In this document: positions 16,774 through 26,200 of the stretch, piece by piece
Layout: the number at the start of each line of letters is the position of its first letter
Position numbering within the stretch: position 1 is the first letter of the stretch
Notes under the pieces: generated by a model
What the model saw: the letters and a program-made list of their open reading frames with translations, nothing else
Database searches by the model: none
What the model was told of the DNA's origin: nothing
Assembly (NCBI RefSeq): GCF_012933445.1
Contig: NZ_JABBNC010000033.1
Coordinates: 55,920 to 119,919 of the forward strand
DNA: 64,000 nt
From: Actinoplanes sp. TBRC 11911
GTDB taxonomy: Bacteria > Actinomycetota > Actinomycetes > Mycobacteriales > Micromonosporaceae
Direction: 5' to 3'
Position numbers and translations under genes: made by a program

Positions 16774-17391
16774 ATGAAGTATCCGCGCACCTTTCACCTG
16801 CCCGACTCGCCCGGCGCGTCGGCGGACGACAAGGTGCAGCACGACCTGTCCTGGCTGGACGGGGAGCTCGTCGTGACCGAGAAGCTCGACGGCGGAAACC
16901 TCACCTTCACCCGCGACTCGATGTACGCGCGCTCGCTCGACTCCGGCACCCAGCCCTGGGACCGCCCGGCCAAGGGGTTGTGGGCGATGACCGCGCACCG
17001 GATCCCGGACGACTGGCGGGTCTGCGGCGAGTCCATGTGGGCTCGCCGCAGCATTCCGTATTCGGATCTGCCCGGCGTCTTCATCGTGTTCGGCATCTGG
17101 GACGAGACGAACACGCTGCTGGGCTGGGACGACACGGTGGACTGGGCGCGGCGGCTGGAACTGCCGGTGGTTCCGGTGCTCTACCGCGGTCTCAGCCTGT
17201 CCGAGGCCCGCGCGGCCTGGGCCCGGCAACGCGACCCGGCAACCTCCGAGGGCTTTGTCGTACGCGTCGCCGGGCGCATCACCGCGGCCGAGTTCCCGTT
17301 TCAGGTGGTCAAGTGGGTGCGCGCCGACCACGTGCGCACACCGGCGTCCTGGCGGCAGCGCGACGACTTCGCGGTCAACGGGTTCGCTTAA
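16774..17391 (+). CDS. compact ATP-dependent RNA ligase family protein
   Basis: A 205-residue nucleotidyltransferase-superfamily ligase. Motif I is EKLDGGNL with Lys37 as the predicted AMP-acceptor. Motif III-like FIVFGIWDE, motif IV SEGFVVR and motif V VVKWVR follow in order. The short length means little or no C-terminal domain beyond the catalytic core, unlike T4 Rnl2. It probably belonged to the upstream Rnl1-Pnkp operon before the tnpB element separated them. Its TAA overlaps the stop of the convergent nos gene in the palindrome TTAA. Confidence 0.8.
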   Translation: MKYPRTFHLPDSPGASADDKVQHDLSWLDGELVVTEKLDGGNLTFTRDSMYARSLDSGTQPWDRPAKGLWAMTAHRIPDDWRVCGESMWARRSIPYSDLPGVFIVFGIWDETNTLLGWDDTVDWARRLELPVVPVLYRGLSLSEARAAWARQRDPATSEGFVVRVAGRITAAEFPFQVVKWVRADHVRTPASWRQRDDFAVNGFA

Positions 17392-18542
17392 TTCCCGTAC
17401 GGGCAGCGACTCAGCTTCGCGGCCTCGTCGTCCAGGTAGAACGCCGGCCGCAGATCTATCTCGTCGTAGTAGCGGTGGAAAACCGGGGTCAGCGCGCCCG
17501 ACATCGGCGGGACGATCCACGTCCAGTCGGCCGGTGTGCGGCGCCCCGCCTTCGCCTCGTTCTCGATGTGCTTCAGGAAACGCTGCGACTCGGTGTGGTG
17601 GTCGGCCATCTTCACGCCGGCCTCCTCGAAGCTCCACAGTACGGCCCGGTTCAGCTCCACCAGCGCGCGATCGCGCCACAGCGTCGACTCGCGCGACGTG
17701 TCCAGGCCCAGCCGCCGGGCGATGAGCGGGAGCAGGTCGTAGCGATCGGCGTCGGCCAGGTTCCGCGCGCCCACCTCGGTGCCCAGGTACCAGCCGTTGA
17801 ACGGCGCCAGCGGATAGTGCACCCCGCCGATGGTGAGCCGCATGTTCGAGATCGCCGGGACCGCGTGCCAGCGCACCCCCAGCTCGGCGAACCACGGCAG
17901 CTCCGGATGCCCGATCGGCACCTCGCGGATGGCCTGTTCGGGCAACTCGTACAGGCGTACGCCCTCGGCCGGGGTTTCGATGGCCAGCGGCAGCACGTCG
18001 AAGTGCTCGCCCTTGCCCTGCCAGCCGAAGCCGCGCATCGCCGCGGTGAAGCCCTCCTGCCGGGAGTCGCCGACCGGGCAGCCCCCTTCGTCGCGGTAGC
18101 CGGCGTAGCGGATCAGCTGCTCGTTCCAGACGCGGGCGAACGGCTGGCCCGGCTGCGCGGGCGCGAAAACGCTGATCACCGGCCGGATCGAGCCGTCGCC
18201 CGCCGTCCGCAGGTGGTTGACCAGCAACGAGAAGATCTCATCGGCGGTACGCGCGCGGCGCCGATCCAGGACCATGAGGCTGCGCCAGTAGAGCCGTCCG
18301 ATGCAGCGGCTCGCGTTGCGCCAGGCCATCTTCGCGCCGTGGGTGAGCTCGTCGGGCGTGTGCACATAGGTGCCGGTGGCCGCGATCTGCGCCCGCACGA
18401 TGGCGAGCCGCGGTTCGACCGGTCCGAGCCGGGGGTTCTCGACATAGCACTGGCGGAGGAAATCCTCGGCCTCGCCGGGGTCGACGGGGGCCGCGGGATC
18501 CCACTTCTCGATCGGATGCTCCCGGTAGCCGGGCACGATCAT
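17388..18542 (-). CDS. nos: bacterial nitric oxide synthase oxygenase
   Basis: Haem enzyme oxidising L-arginine to citrulline and NO. The 384-residue protein is an oxygenase domain only, as usual for bacterial NOS, so electrons come from separate reductases. The haem thiolate is C80 in AWRNASRCIGRLYW. The arginine-binding glutamate is E256 in NGWYLGTEVGARN. The pterin/dimer region DWTWIVPPMSGALTPVFHRYY is conserved. A GGGAGG site precedes the ATG. No reductase or nitration partner gene is next to it. Confidence 0.95.
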   Translation of the reverse strand: MIVPGYREHPIEKWDPAAPVDPGEAEDFLRQCYVENPRLGPVEPRLAIVRAQIAATGTYVHTPDELTHGAKMAWRNASRCIGRLYWRSLMVLDRRRARTADEIFSLLVNHLRTAGDGSIRPVISVFAPAQPGQPFARVWNEQLIRYAGYRDEGGCPVGDSRQEGFTAAMRGFGWQGKGEHFDVLPLAIETPAEGVRLYELPEQAIREVPIGHPELPWFAELGVRWHAVPAISNMRLTIGGVHYPLAPFNGWYLGTEVGARNLADADRYDLLPLIARRLGLDTSRESTLWRDRALVELNRAVLWSFEEAGVKMADHHTESQRFLKHIENEAKAGRRTPADWTWIVPPMSGALTPVFHRYYDEIDLRPAFYLDDEAAKLSRCPYGN

Positions 18543-18617
18543 CGGGCGCCTCCCACATAACTAGACGTAGGAGATTTGCACGTCTTAGCCCGGGATGGCC
18601 CGCACAACCTGTGCGAC

Positions 18618-18652
18618 AAAAAGGACGCGGCCCCTCCGTTCGGAGGAGCCGC
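18618..18652 (-). terminator. intrinsic terminator after rho
   Basis: A 12-base stem (18627-18638 with 18641-18652, one mismatch) is followed on the minus strand by a run of five T (18618-18622). It lies 19 bases beyond the rho stop codon. This is a classical GC-rich hairpin plus U-tract reading in the direction of rho. Confidence 0.8.
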
Positions 18653-18670
18653 GCCCGTTCGTTCGGTTCG

Positions 18671-20668
18671 TTACTCGCCCGGGGTCGACTTCGCGATCTG
18701 CATCAGGAACTCGACGTTCGTGCGGGTCTGCTTGAGCCGGTCGAGCAGCAGGTCCAGGGCCGCGGACGAGTCCAGCGAGTGCAGGACCTTCCGCAGCTTG
18801 TGGATGATCGCCAGCTCTTCCTTGCCGAGCAGGATCTCTTCCTTACGCGTACCGGACGGGTCGATGTCGATCGCCGGGAACACGCGCTTGTCCGCGATCT
18901 TCCGATCGAGCTTGAGCTCGGCGTTGCCGGTGCCCTTGAACTCTTCGAAGATCACCGTGTCCATCATCGAACCGGTCTCGACCAGCGCGGTCGCGAGAAT
19001 GGTGAGCGAGCCACCGTTCTCGATGTTGCGCGCCGCGCCGAGGAACCGCTTCGGCGGGTACAGCGCCGTCGAGTCGATACCACCCGACATGATCCGGCCG
19101 GAGGCCGGTGCCGCCAGGTTGTACGACCGGCCGAGCCGGGTCACCGAGTCGAGCAGCACGACCACGTCGTGGCCCAGCTCGACGAGGCGCTTGGCCCGCT
19201 CGATCGCCAGCTCGGCGACCGTGGTGTGGTCCTGCGGCGGACGGTCGAACGTGGCCGCGACGACCTCGCCCTTGACCGAGCGCTGCATGTCGGTGACCTC
19301 TTCGGGCCGCTCGTCGACCAGCACGACCATCAGGTGGCACTCGGGGTTGTTGTGGGTGATCGCGTTGGCGATCGCCTGCAACACCATCGTCTTACCGGCC
19401 TTCGGCGGCGAGACGATCAGCGCGCGCTGGCCCTTGCCGATCGGCATGACCAGGTCGATGACCCGGGTGGTGAGGATGTGCGGCTCGGTCTCCAGCCGCA
19501 GGCGGTCCTGCGGGTAGAGCGGGGTGAGCTTGTAGAACTCGGGGCGCCGGCGAGCCTCGTCGGGCTCCATCCCGTTGATCGTGTCGAGCCGGACCAGCGG
19601 GTTGTACTTGTCCCGGCGGGAGTCGCCGCCCTCACGCGGGGCGGCCCGCACGGCACCGGTCACCGCGTCACCGCGGCGCAGGCCGTACTTCTTCACCTGG
19701 GACATCGAGACGTACACGTCGTTCGGGCCGGACAGGTAGCCGGTGGTGCGGACGAACGCGTAGTTGTCCAGGACGTCGAGGATGCCCGCCACCGGGACGA
19801 GCACGTCGTCGTCGTTGACGTGCGGCTCGCGGCCGCCGTCGCGCTGACCGCCGTCCCGCTCGCCACCGTCGCGGTCACGGCCGCGGCGACGGTCCCGGAA
19901 GCGGCTGCGCCGGCTGCGGCGTCCGCCATCGCCGCCGTCGTTGTCGTCGTCGTCATGACCCTGGTCACGCGGTCCGCGGTCGTCCCGCTGGCCGCGATCG
20001 TCGCGCGGTCCGCGGTCGTCCCGCTGGCCACGGTCCTCGCGCGGGCCGCGGTCCTCCCGCTGGCCACGGTCGTCACGCTGGTTACGGTCCTCGCGCGGGC
20101 CGCGGTCCTCCCGCTGGCCACGGTCGTCACGCTGGTTGCGCTGCCGGTCGCCGCGGTCACGGTTGCGCTCGCCACGCTCCGGCCGCTCGGTGCGCTCGGT
20201 CGTCGCCGTCTCCGGCGGGGCCTGAGCTTGGGGCTCGGCGGCGGTGTCTCGCTCTCGTGGCGCGGAGCTGCGCTCGCGGCGGCGGCTGCCACCCTCGGCG
20301 GCGGGGGCCGCCTCCGGCTGCACGGCAGCGGTCTGCGCGGCCTCGGCCGGAGCCGCCTTCGGCGTCTCGGCCGGCTGCTGCTCCACTGGTGCCGCGGTCG
20401 CCGCGACCTCGCTGGTGCGCGGCCGAGGGGTGGACTCGGCGGACCCGCCGCCGCTCTGCCGCTCGGTGATCGCGGTGATCAGCTCGCCCTTGCGCATCCG
20501 GGCGGTGCCGGAGATACCAAGGGAGGCCGCGAGGCTCTGAAGCTCGGGCAGCAGCATCGCGGAAAGCCCCGTGCCGCCGCGGCGGCGCTTCGTGGCGGTC
20601 GCGGTGGTGCCGGCGCCTGCGTCAGCGACGTCAGAAACACCCGACGTCACGTCGGTGGTGTCGCTCAA
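18671..20668 (-). CDS. rho: transcription termination factor Rho
   Basis: Hexameric RNA helicase that terminates transcription. From a TTG at 20668 it has 665 residues. The AAGGAA site seven bases upstream and the family N-terminus (LSDTTDV) support this start. Order: Rho N-domain (about 30-70), then an Ala/Glu and Arg/Asp/Gly-rich insertion of about 180 residues with repeated RGQREDRGP-like units, then the RNA-binding domain and the ATPase domain with Walker A SPPKAGKT and the Q-loop. The insertion is typical of high-GC actinobacterial Rho and widens RNA contacts. An intrinsic terminator follows. Confidence 0.96.
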   Translation of the reverse strand: MSDTTDVTSGVSDVADAGAGTTATATKRRRGGTGLSAMLLPELQSLAASLGISGTARMRKGELITAITERQSGGGSAESTPRPRTSEVAATAAPVEQQPAETPKAAPAEAAQTAAVQPEAAPAAEGGSRRRERSSAPRERDTAAEPQAQAPPETATTERTERPERGERNRDRGDRQRNQRDDRGQREDRGPREDRNQRDDRGQREDRGPREDRGQRDDRGPRDDRGQRDDRGPRDQGHDDDDNDGGDGGRRSRRSRFRDRRRGRDRDGGERDGGQRDGGREPHVNDDDVLVPVAGILDVLDNYAFVRTTGYLSGPNDVYVSMSQVKKYGLRRGDAVTGAVRAAPREGGDSRRDKYNPLVRLDTINGMEPDEARRRPEFYKLTPLYPQDRLRLETEPHILTTRVIDLVMPIGKGQRALIVSPPKAGKTMVLQAIANAITHNNPECHLMVVLVDERPEEVTDMQRSVKGEVVAATFDRPPQDHTTVAELAIERAKRLVELGHDVVVLLDSVTRLGRSYNLAAPASGRIMSGGIDSTALYPPKRFLGAARNIENGGSLTILATALVETGSMMDTVIFEEFKGTGNAELKLDRKIADKRVFPAIDIDPSGTRKEEILLGKEELAIIHKLRKVLHSLDSSAALDLLLDRLKQTRTNVEFLMQIAKSTPGE

Positions 20669-21013
20669 TGGATTCCTTCCGTCGGAAAAAGCCCGAGAAT
20701 CCCGGTGTGCAGCCTGGTGGCCGGTGCTTCTCGGAACCCGCCTCGCAACAGCGGCGCGGGAGTTGGTGCAGCACGGCAGCTCGACGGTGTCCCGACCCGT
20801 CATTCATTGACGGATAGGTCTCGGCGAGTGCAGCGACCTAGATTGCTGCTCGGCGTGTGCCTTGCTGAGAATTTGAGACGGCCAGGACAGACCTCTAGCC
20901 AACCCGCCTAAAACTGAGTCTCGGGGGTGCGCGCCGAACCGCAGAGCTTGCTTCGCGGCTGTGCTAGGTCTTGAGCGTAGTCAACTCGTACGACCTGCGG
21001 CAACAGGACCCCG
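20669..21013. other. intergenic region upstream of rho and downstream of thrB
   Basis: These 345 bases hold the rho leader and promoter and the 3' trailer of thrB. No convincing coding sequence or RNA family is recognised. The long 5' leader is compatible with the autoregulation by attenuation known for rho in other bacteria, but no specific element could be identified by eye. Confidence 0.5.
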
Positions 21014-21937
21014 CTAGGCGAGTTCCACCATACTCCCTTTGACAAGAGCTCCGGCGCCATCCACGCCCAACGACTTCGCGAGCCATTCTGTTCCCGGGTG
21101 GAAATCGTCCGGGACCTCGGTAAACGCCAGCACCGAGGGCCCCGATCCGCTGACCACCGCCGGCACGCCGACCGACCGCAACCCCGCCACCAGCGACGCC
21201 GTCCCGGGCATCGCCTCGGCGCGATAGCCCTGGTGCAGGCGGTCCTCGGTGGCCGGGAAGAGCAGCGACGGGTCATTGGTGAGGGCGTAGGTGAGCAACG
21301 CCGAGCGGCCCGCGTTGAACGCGGCGTCGGCGTGCGGGACATCGGAGGGCAGCGCCGCCCGCGCCGATGCCGTGTATCCGCGCTCCTTGGGCACGAAAAT
21401 CGTCGGCCGGACCCGATCGGACACCGGTAACCGCACCGCCCGCGCCCCGCCGCCGTCGGTCCAGGCGATCGTGAACCCGCCGAGCAGGCAGGGCGCCACG
21501 TTGTCCGGATGACCTTCGAGCCGGGCGGCGATGTCCAGCGCGGTCTCGTCGTCGATCAGCCGCGTCCCGCCCTCGACCAGACCGCGGGCCAGCTGGACGC
21601 CGCCCACGATGGCCGCCGAGGAGGAGCCCAGGCCGCGCGCCTGCGGGATCCGGTTCACGCACTCCACGGCCAGCCCCGGGGGCCGCTCGCCCATCGCGTC
21701 GAAGGTGGTGAGCATCGCCCGCAGGACCAGGTGCTCCTCGTGCTCGGGCAGTTCGCCGGCCCCCTCGCCGGTCACGGCCACCCGATACCCGTCGCCGGTG
21801 ACCCGGGCGGTGAGATCGTCGTAGAGGGCGAGCGCGAGTCCCGCCGCGTCGAAGCCGGGACCGAGATTAGCGCTGGTGGCCGGCGTGCGGACGGAAACCG
21901 CCCCGGTGCCGAAAGTCAGGCCCATGCGGGTGATCAT
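21014..21937 (-). CDS. thrB: homoserine kinase
   Basis: GHMP kinase phosphorylating homoserine in threonine synthesis. The protein has 307 residues from ATG 21937, which overlaps the upstream MFS stop as ATGA. The N-terminal strand TPATSANLGPGFD and the phosphate loop IPQARGLGSSSAAIVGG are diagnostic, and the C-terminal SGSGPSVLAF loop is present. It is separated from hom-thrC by the MFS and RND genes. The coupling to an MFS gene raises the possibility that the transporter exports an amino acid of the pathway. Confidence 0.94.
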   Translation of the reverse strand: MITRMGLTFGTGAVSVRTPATSANLGPGFDAAGLALALYDDLTARVTGDGYRVAVTGEGAGELPEHEEHLVLRAMLTTFDAMGERPPGLAVECVNRIPQARGLGSSSAAIVGGVQLARGLVEGGTRLIDDETALDIAARLEGHPDNVAPCLLGGFTIAWTDGGGARAVRLPVSDRVRPTIFVPKERGYTASARAALPSDVPHADAAFNAGRSALLTYALTNDPSLLFPATEDRLHQGYRAEAMPGTASLVAGLRSVGVPAVVSGSGPSVLAFTEVPDDFHPGTEWLAKSLGVDGAGALVKGSMVELA

Positions 21938-23160
21938 GTCACGTTCTCGGCACGCGGCGTGAGGCTCAGTTTGCGGGTGGCGATCCGCCAGATGATCGCG
22001 TAGGTGAGTGTGACCAGGCCGCATCCGGCCAGTACCCAGCGCTCATTCACGTGGTCGATGACGGCCGAGGCGCCGAGCTGGCTGATCGCGATGGCCAGCG
22101 TGGCGAGCATCATGTCGGTGGCGAAGACCCGGCCGCGCAGCTGATCGGGCACCTCGCCCTGCAGCGTGAAGTTGGACAGCACCCAGTTCGCCCCGCCCGC
22201 GAAGTGCGCCACGAAGACCAGCGCCAGCACCAGCGGGAACCACGGCGCCGCCGCTACCCCGAGGTAACCCACGCCGTACAGGGCCATGGAGAGCGCGAGG
22301 CCCGGTAACAGCCAGGACCGGTGATGCAGCACCGGCCGCAGGACGAACGGGCCGACCAGGGCGCCCAGGCCGCGCACCGCGAAGAGCAGGCCGGCGCCCA
22401 GCGCCCCGGCCCCGTACAGGCCGGCGATCAGCGGGAAGACGATCAGGACGCCGTTGCCCAGACCGGCCGCCGTCTTCACGGTGACCAGGGCGCGGATGCG
22501 CGGCCGGGCGAGAATGTAGCCGAGCACCTCGCGCAGGGCGTGCCAGGTCGGCGGCGGCGGTCCGTCGGTGCGCGGCGCCTGCATCGGCCGCCGGATCAGC
22601 GTGGTCAGCAGCGCCCCGGCGAGCAGGCAGACGGTGGTGACGGTGAAACTCGCGTACGGCCCGAACACCGCGCCCATCACGCCGCCGAGTGACGCCCCGA
22701 CGATCGTCATCGTGCCCCACGTCGATCCGGCGACGGCGTTCGCGGCGGCGAGGTCCTCCGGGTCCACCACGTTGGGCAGCGCGGCCGACGCGGCCGGCGA
22801 ATAGAAGGCCTTCGCCACCGCCATGCCGCCGACCGCGACGATGGCCAGCGGCGCGGTGGTCGCCGACCGGACGGTGAACAGGAGCAGCGCGGCGACGAAG
22901 GCCCCGAGATTGGCGCAGATGAGGATTTTGCGGCGGTCGAACCGGTCCGCGACGGTCCCGGCGAAGGGCAGCAGCAGCGCGTTGATCCCGGTGTCGGTGG
23001 CCAGCACCAGACCGCCCCACACGCCGCTGCCGGTCAGCTCCGGCAGCAGCACCAGCAGCGGGACCATGACGAACCAGTCGGATCCGAAGACCACCAGCTC
23101 GGCGACGAACAGACGACGGAAGTCACGGTTTCGGGTAATGACCGATATCGCTGTTGCCAC
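21934..23160 (-). CDS. MFS transporter
   Basis: A 408-residue polytopic membrane protein with about 12 hydrophobic segments and the MFS loop 2-3 signature ADRFDRRK (about 72-79). The N-terminus NRDFRRLFVAELVVFGSDW fits the 'enterobactin/tetracycline exporter-like' MFS group. Substrate cannot be read from the sequence. It starts at GTG 23160. Its TGA overlaps the thrB ATG, so it is translationally coupled to homoserine kinase. Confidence 0.85.
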   Translation of the reverse strand: MATAISVITRNRDFRRLFVAELVVFGSDWFVMVPLLVLLPELTGSGVWGGLVLATDTGINALLLPFAGTVADRFDRRKILICANLGAFVAALLLFTVRSATTAPLAIVAVGGMAVAKAFYSPAASAALPNVVDPEDLAAANAVAGSTWGTMTIVGASLGGVMGAVFGPYASFTVTTVCLLAGALLTTLIRRPMQAPRTDGPPPPTWHALREVLGYILARPRIRALVTVKTAAGLGNGVLIVFPLIAGLYGAGALGAGLLFAVRGLGALVGPFVLRPVLHHRSWLLPGLALSMALYGVGYLGVAAAPWFPLVLALVFVAHFAGGANWVLSNFTLQGEVPDQLRGRVFATDMMLATLAIAISQLGASAVIDHVNERWVLAGCGLVTLTYAIIWRIATRKLSLTPRAENVT

Positions 23161-23220
23161 GTACCCGGATCTTACGGATGGGCGGACCGGACATCCCGCC
23201 CGCCCATCCGTTCCCGTCGA

Positions 23221-26200
23221 TCAGGCCGGCGGCTGCTCGGGCCGCCGCTTCGGCATCTTCAGCACCTCGAACTGATCGGTGTAGCCACGCAGCGCACCGC
23301 TGGGCTGGGCCTCGTGCGCACCGCCGCCGTTGGTGGCCGGAACCGGCACCTGCTCCTCGTCCGGCTCCTGCGGCTCCTCGTCCCGCGGCGCCTCGTCCAC
23401 CGGCGGCACCGGGAAGAGGTCGATCTCGCCGCGCTTGGCCGCGCGCTTCAACCGGCGCTTCTCCTTGCGGTTCTCCACCATCGTGTAGAGCGTCGGGACC
23501 AGCACCAGCGTGAGCAGCGTGGAGCTGACCAGACCACCGATGACCACAATGGCCAGTGGCTGCGAGATGAAGCCACCCTCACCGGTGATGCCCAGCGCCA
23601 TCGGCAGCAGCGCGAAGATGGTCGCGATCGCGGTCATCAGGATCGGCCGCAGCCGGTGCCGGCCGCCCTCGATCACCGCTTCCTGCACGCCCATGCCGTT
23701 GACGCGGTAGTGGTTGATCAGATCCATCAGCACGATGGCGTTGGTGACCACGATGCCGACGAGCATCAGCACACCGATCAGGGCCGGAACGCCCAGGGCG
23801 GTGCCGGTGATCAGCAGCAGCGCGATCGCGCCGGTCGCCGCGAACGGGATCGACACCAGCAGGATGAACGGCTGGATCAGGCTGCGGAACGTGGCCACCA
23901 TGATGATGAACACGATCGCGATGGCCGCGAGCACGGCGAGGCCGAGCTGCTTGAACGCGTCCGCCTGGTCGGCGCTGACGCCGCCGATACTGTACGACGC
24001 CCCGGCCGGCAGGGTGAGCGCGTCCAGGTTCTTCTTGAGGTCGGCGGTGGCCTTGCTCAGGTTCGGACCGGTGTACGTGGCGGTGACCGAGGCACTGCGG
24101 TTCCCGTCGGTACGGGTGACCTGCTCGGGACCGGCCACCTGGCGCACGTCGGCGACCTGGTCGAGCCGGACGACGCCGCGCGGCGTGCTGATCGGCAGGG
24201 CGCGCAGCGCGGCCGGGTCGGCCGGCGGCGTGCCGAACGAGACCACCACGTCCTGGGTGGTGCCGTCCACGGTGATCCGGCCGGCCGGTGCCGAGCGGAA
24301 CGCCCCGGCCACGGACTGGCCGATCGCCGCCTCGGTGAGGCCGGCGCGGGCCGCGGCGTCGCGCTTCACCGCGACGTCGAGACGCGGCACGCTGGCCGCG
24401 AGGCTGGACTCCACATCGGTGGTGTCCGCGGTGCCCGCCACCACCTTCTGCACCTGGTCGGTGGCGGTGGCCAGCGCCTGCTCGTCGGACGCCTGCACGT
24501 CGACGGCGAGCTGGGTGCCGAAGCCGGCGCTGTCCTGCCCACCGATCTTGACGTCGCCGATGCCGCTCATCGAGTCGAACTTGGCGCGCAGCTCGTCGGT
24601 GACCTTGGTGGCGTCCACGCCCTCGTCGAGCGCGATGTTGAAGCTGGCGCCGCTGGCCCCGCCGCTGCCGGCGAACGGGTTGAAGTCGCCGTTGCCGACC
24701 GTGACCTGGTAGGTCTTCACGTCGTCGCGGGCCGCGAGCACGCCCTCGACCTGCTTGGCCGCGGCGTCGGTGGTGGCCAGGCTGGTGCCCACCGGCAGCG
24801 ACTGCTCCATGCTGATGGTGTCCTGGCCGGACTGGTCGAGGAAGTTCGTCTTCAGCCCGGTGCTCAGCACGAACGTGCCGATCAGGACCGCGATGCCGAT
24901 CAGCACGGTGGTCCAGCGCCGGGTGGTGGCGAACCGGATCACCGGCAGGTAGCCGCGCTGCAGCGGGCTGCCCCGCTCCTTCTCCTCGGCGGCCCGGCGG
25001 ATCGCCTCGGTGTCCGCGTTCGCGGCGGGCGGCTTGAGGAACCAGTACGCCAGCGCCGGGATCACGGTCAGCGCGACCAGCAGCGAGGCGAGCAGCGCCA
25101 CCGTGACGGTGATCGCGAAGGACGAGAAGATCTGCCCGACCAGACCGCCGACCAGGGCGATCGGGGCGAACACGGCCACCGTCGTCAGGGTCGAGGCGGT
25201 GACCGCGCCGGCCACCTCACGGACCGCGGCGGTGATGGCGTGCACCTTCGGCTCGCCGTACTCGAGATGTCTCTTGATGTTCTCGAGCACCACGATCGAG
25301 TCGTCCACCACCCGGCCGATCGCGATGGTCAGCGCGCCCAGCGTGAGCAGGTTGAGCGAGTAGTCGCCGATCCAGAGCGCGATCAGTGCGATCAGCACGG
25401 ACAGCGGGATCGAGACGGCGGTGACCAGCGTGGACCGGACCGAGAGCAGGAAGACCAGGATCACGATCACGGCCATCAGCAGGCCGAGGAGTCCTTCTTC
25501 GGTCAGGCCCTTGATCGACCGCTCGACGAACGGCGCCTGGTCGGTGATCACGGTCAGCTTGGCGCCGGAGTCTTTCTCCAGGTCGGCGAGCTTGTCGCGG
25601 ACCTGATGCGAGATGTCGACCGGGTTGCCGTCCGGGCGGGCGGTGACCGCGATGCCGAGGCTGTCCACGCCGTCGGTGCGGGTGAACGACGTCGGGGCGG
25701 GCAGCTTGCTCTCCACCGTGGCCACGTCGGACAGCTTCACCGGACCGCGCGCGCCGGTCAGGAACAGGCCCTTGAGCTGGTCGACCGAGGAGACCGGGGT
25801 GCCGACCTGGACGTTGAGCGCGGTCTGGCCGTCGACGACGGTGCCGGCCGGGATCGAGACGCCGTTCGCCTGCAGCACCGTGGTCAGCGATTTCGGATCG
25901 ACACCCGCGGCGGCGACCTTGCGCAGGTCCGGGGTGATCACGACCTGTGCCTCGCGAGCGCCGGTGACCTGCGTGTCCCGTACGCCGTCGATGGCATTGA
26001 GCTCGGGCACCACGGTGCTGTTGAGCTTGGCGAGCAGATCGCTCTCGCTGCTGCCGCCGGACGCGGCCAGGATGATGGCCGGGATGTCGTCGGTACCGCC
26101 CGCGAAGATGGTCGGCTCGACGTTGTCCGGCAGCGTGGGCTGGATCCGGTTCACCGCGGTGGTCAACTGGTTGACCGCGGTGGCGATGTCGGTCCCGTAG

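Noticed and set aside
19800..20170. Short tandem DNA repeats inside rho
   Set aside because: They encode the Arg/Asp/Gly-rich insertion typical of actinobacterial Rho and are explained by coding.
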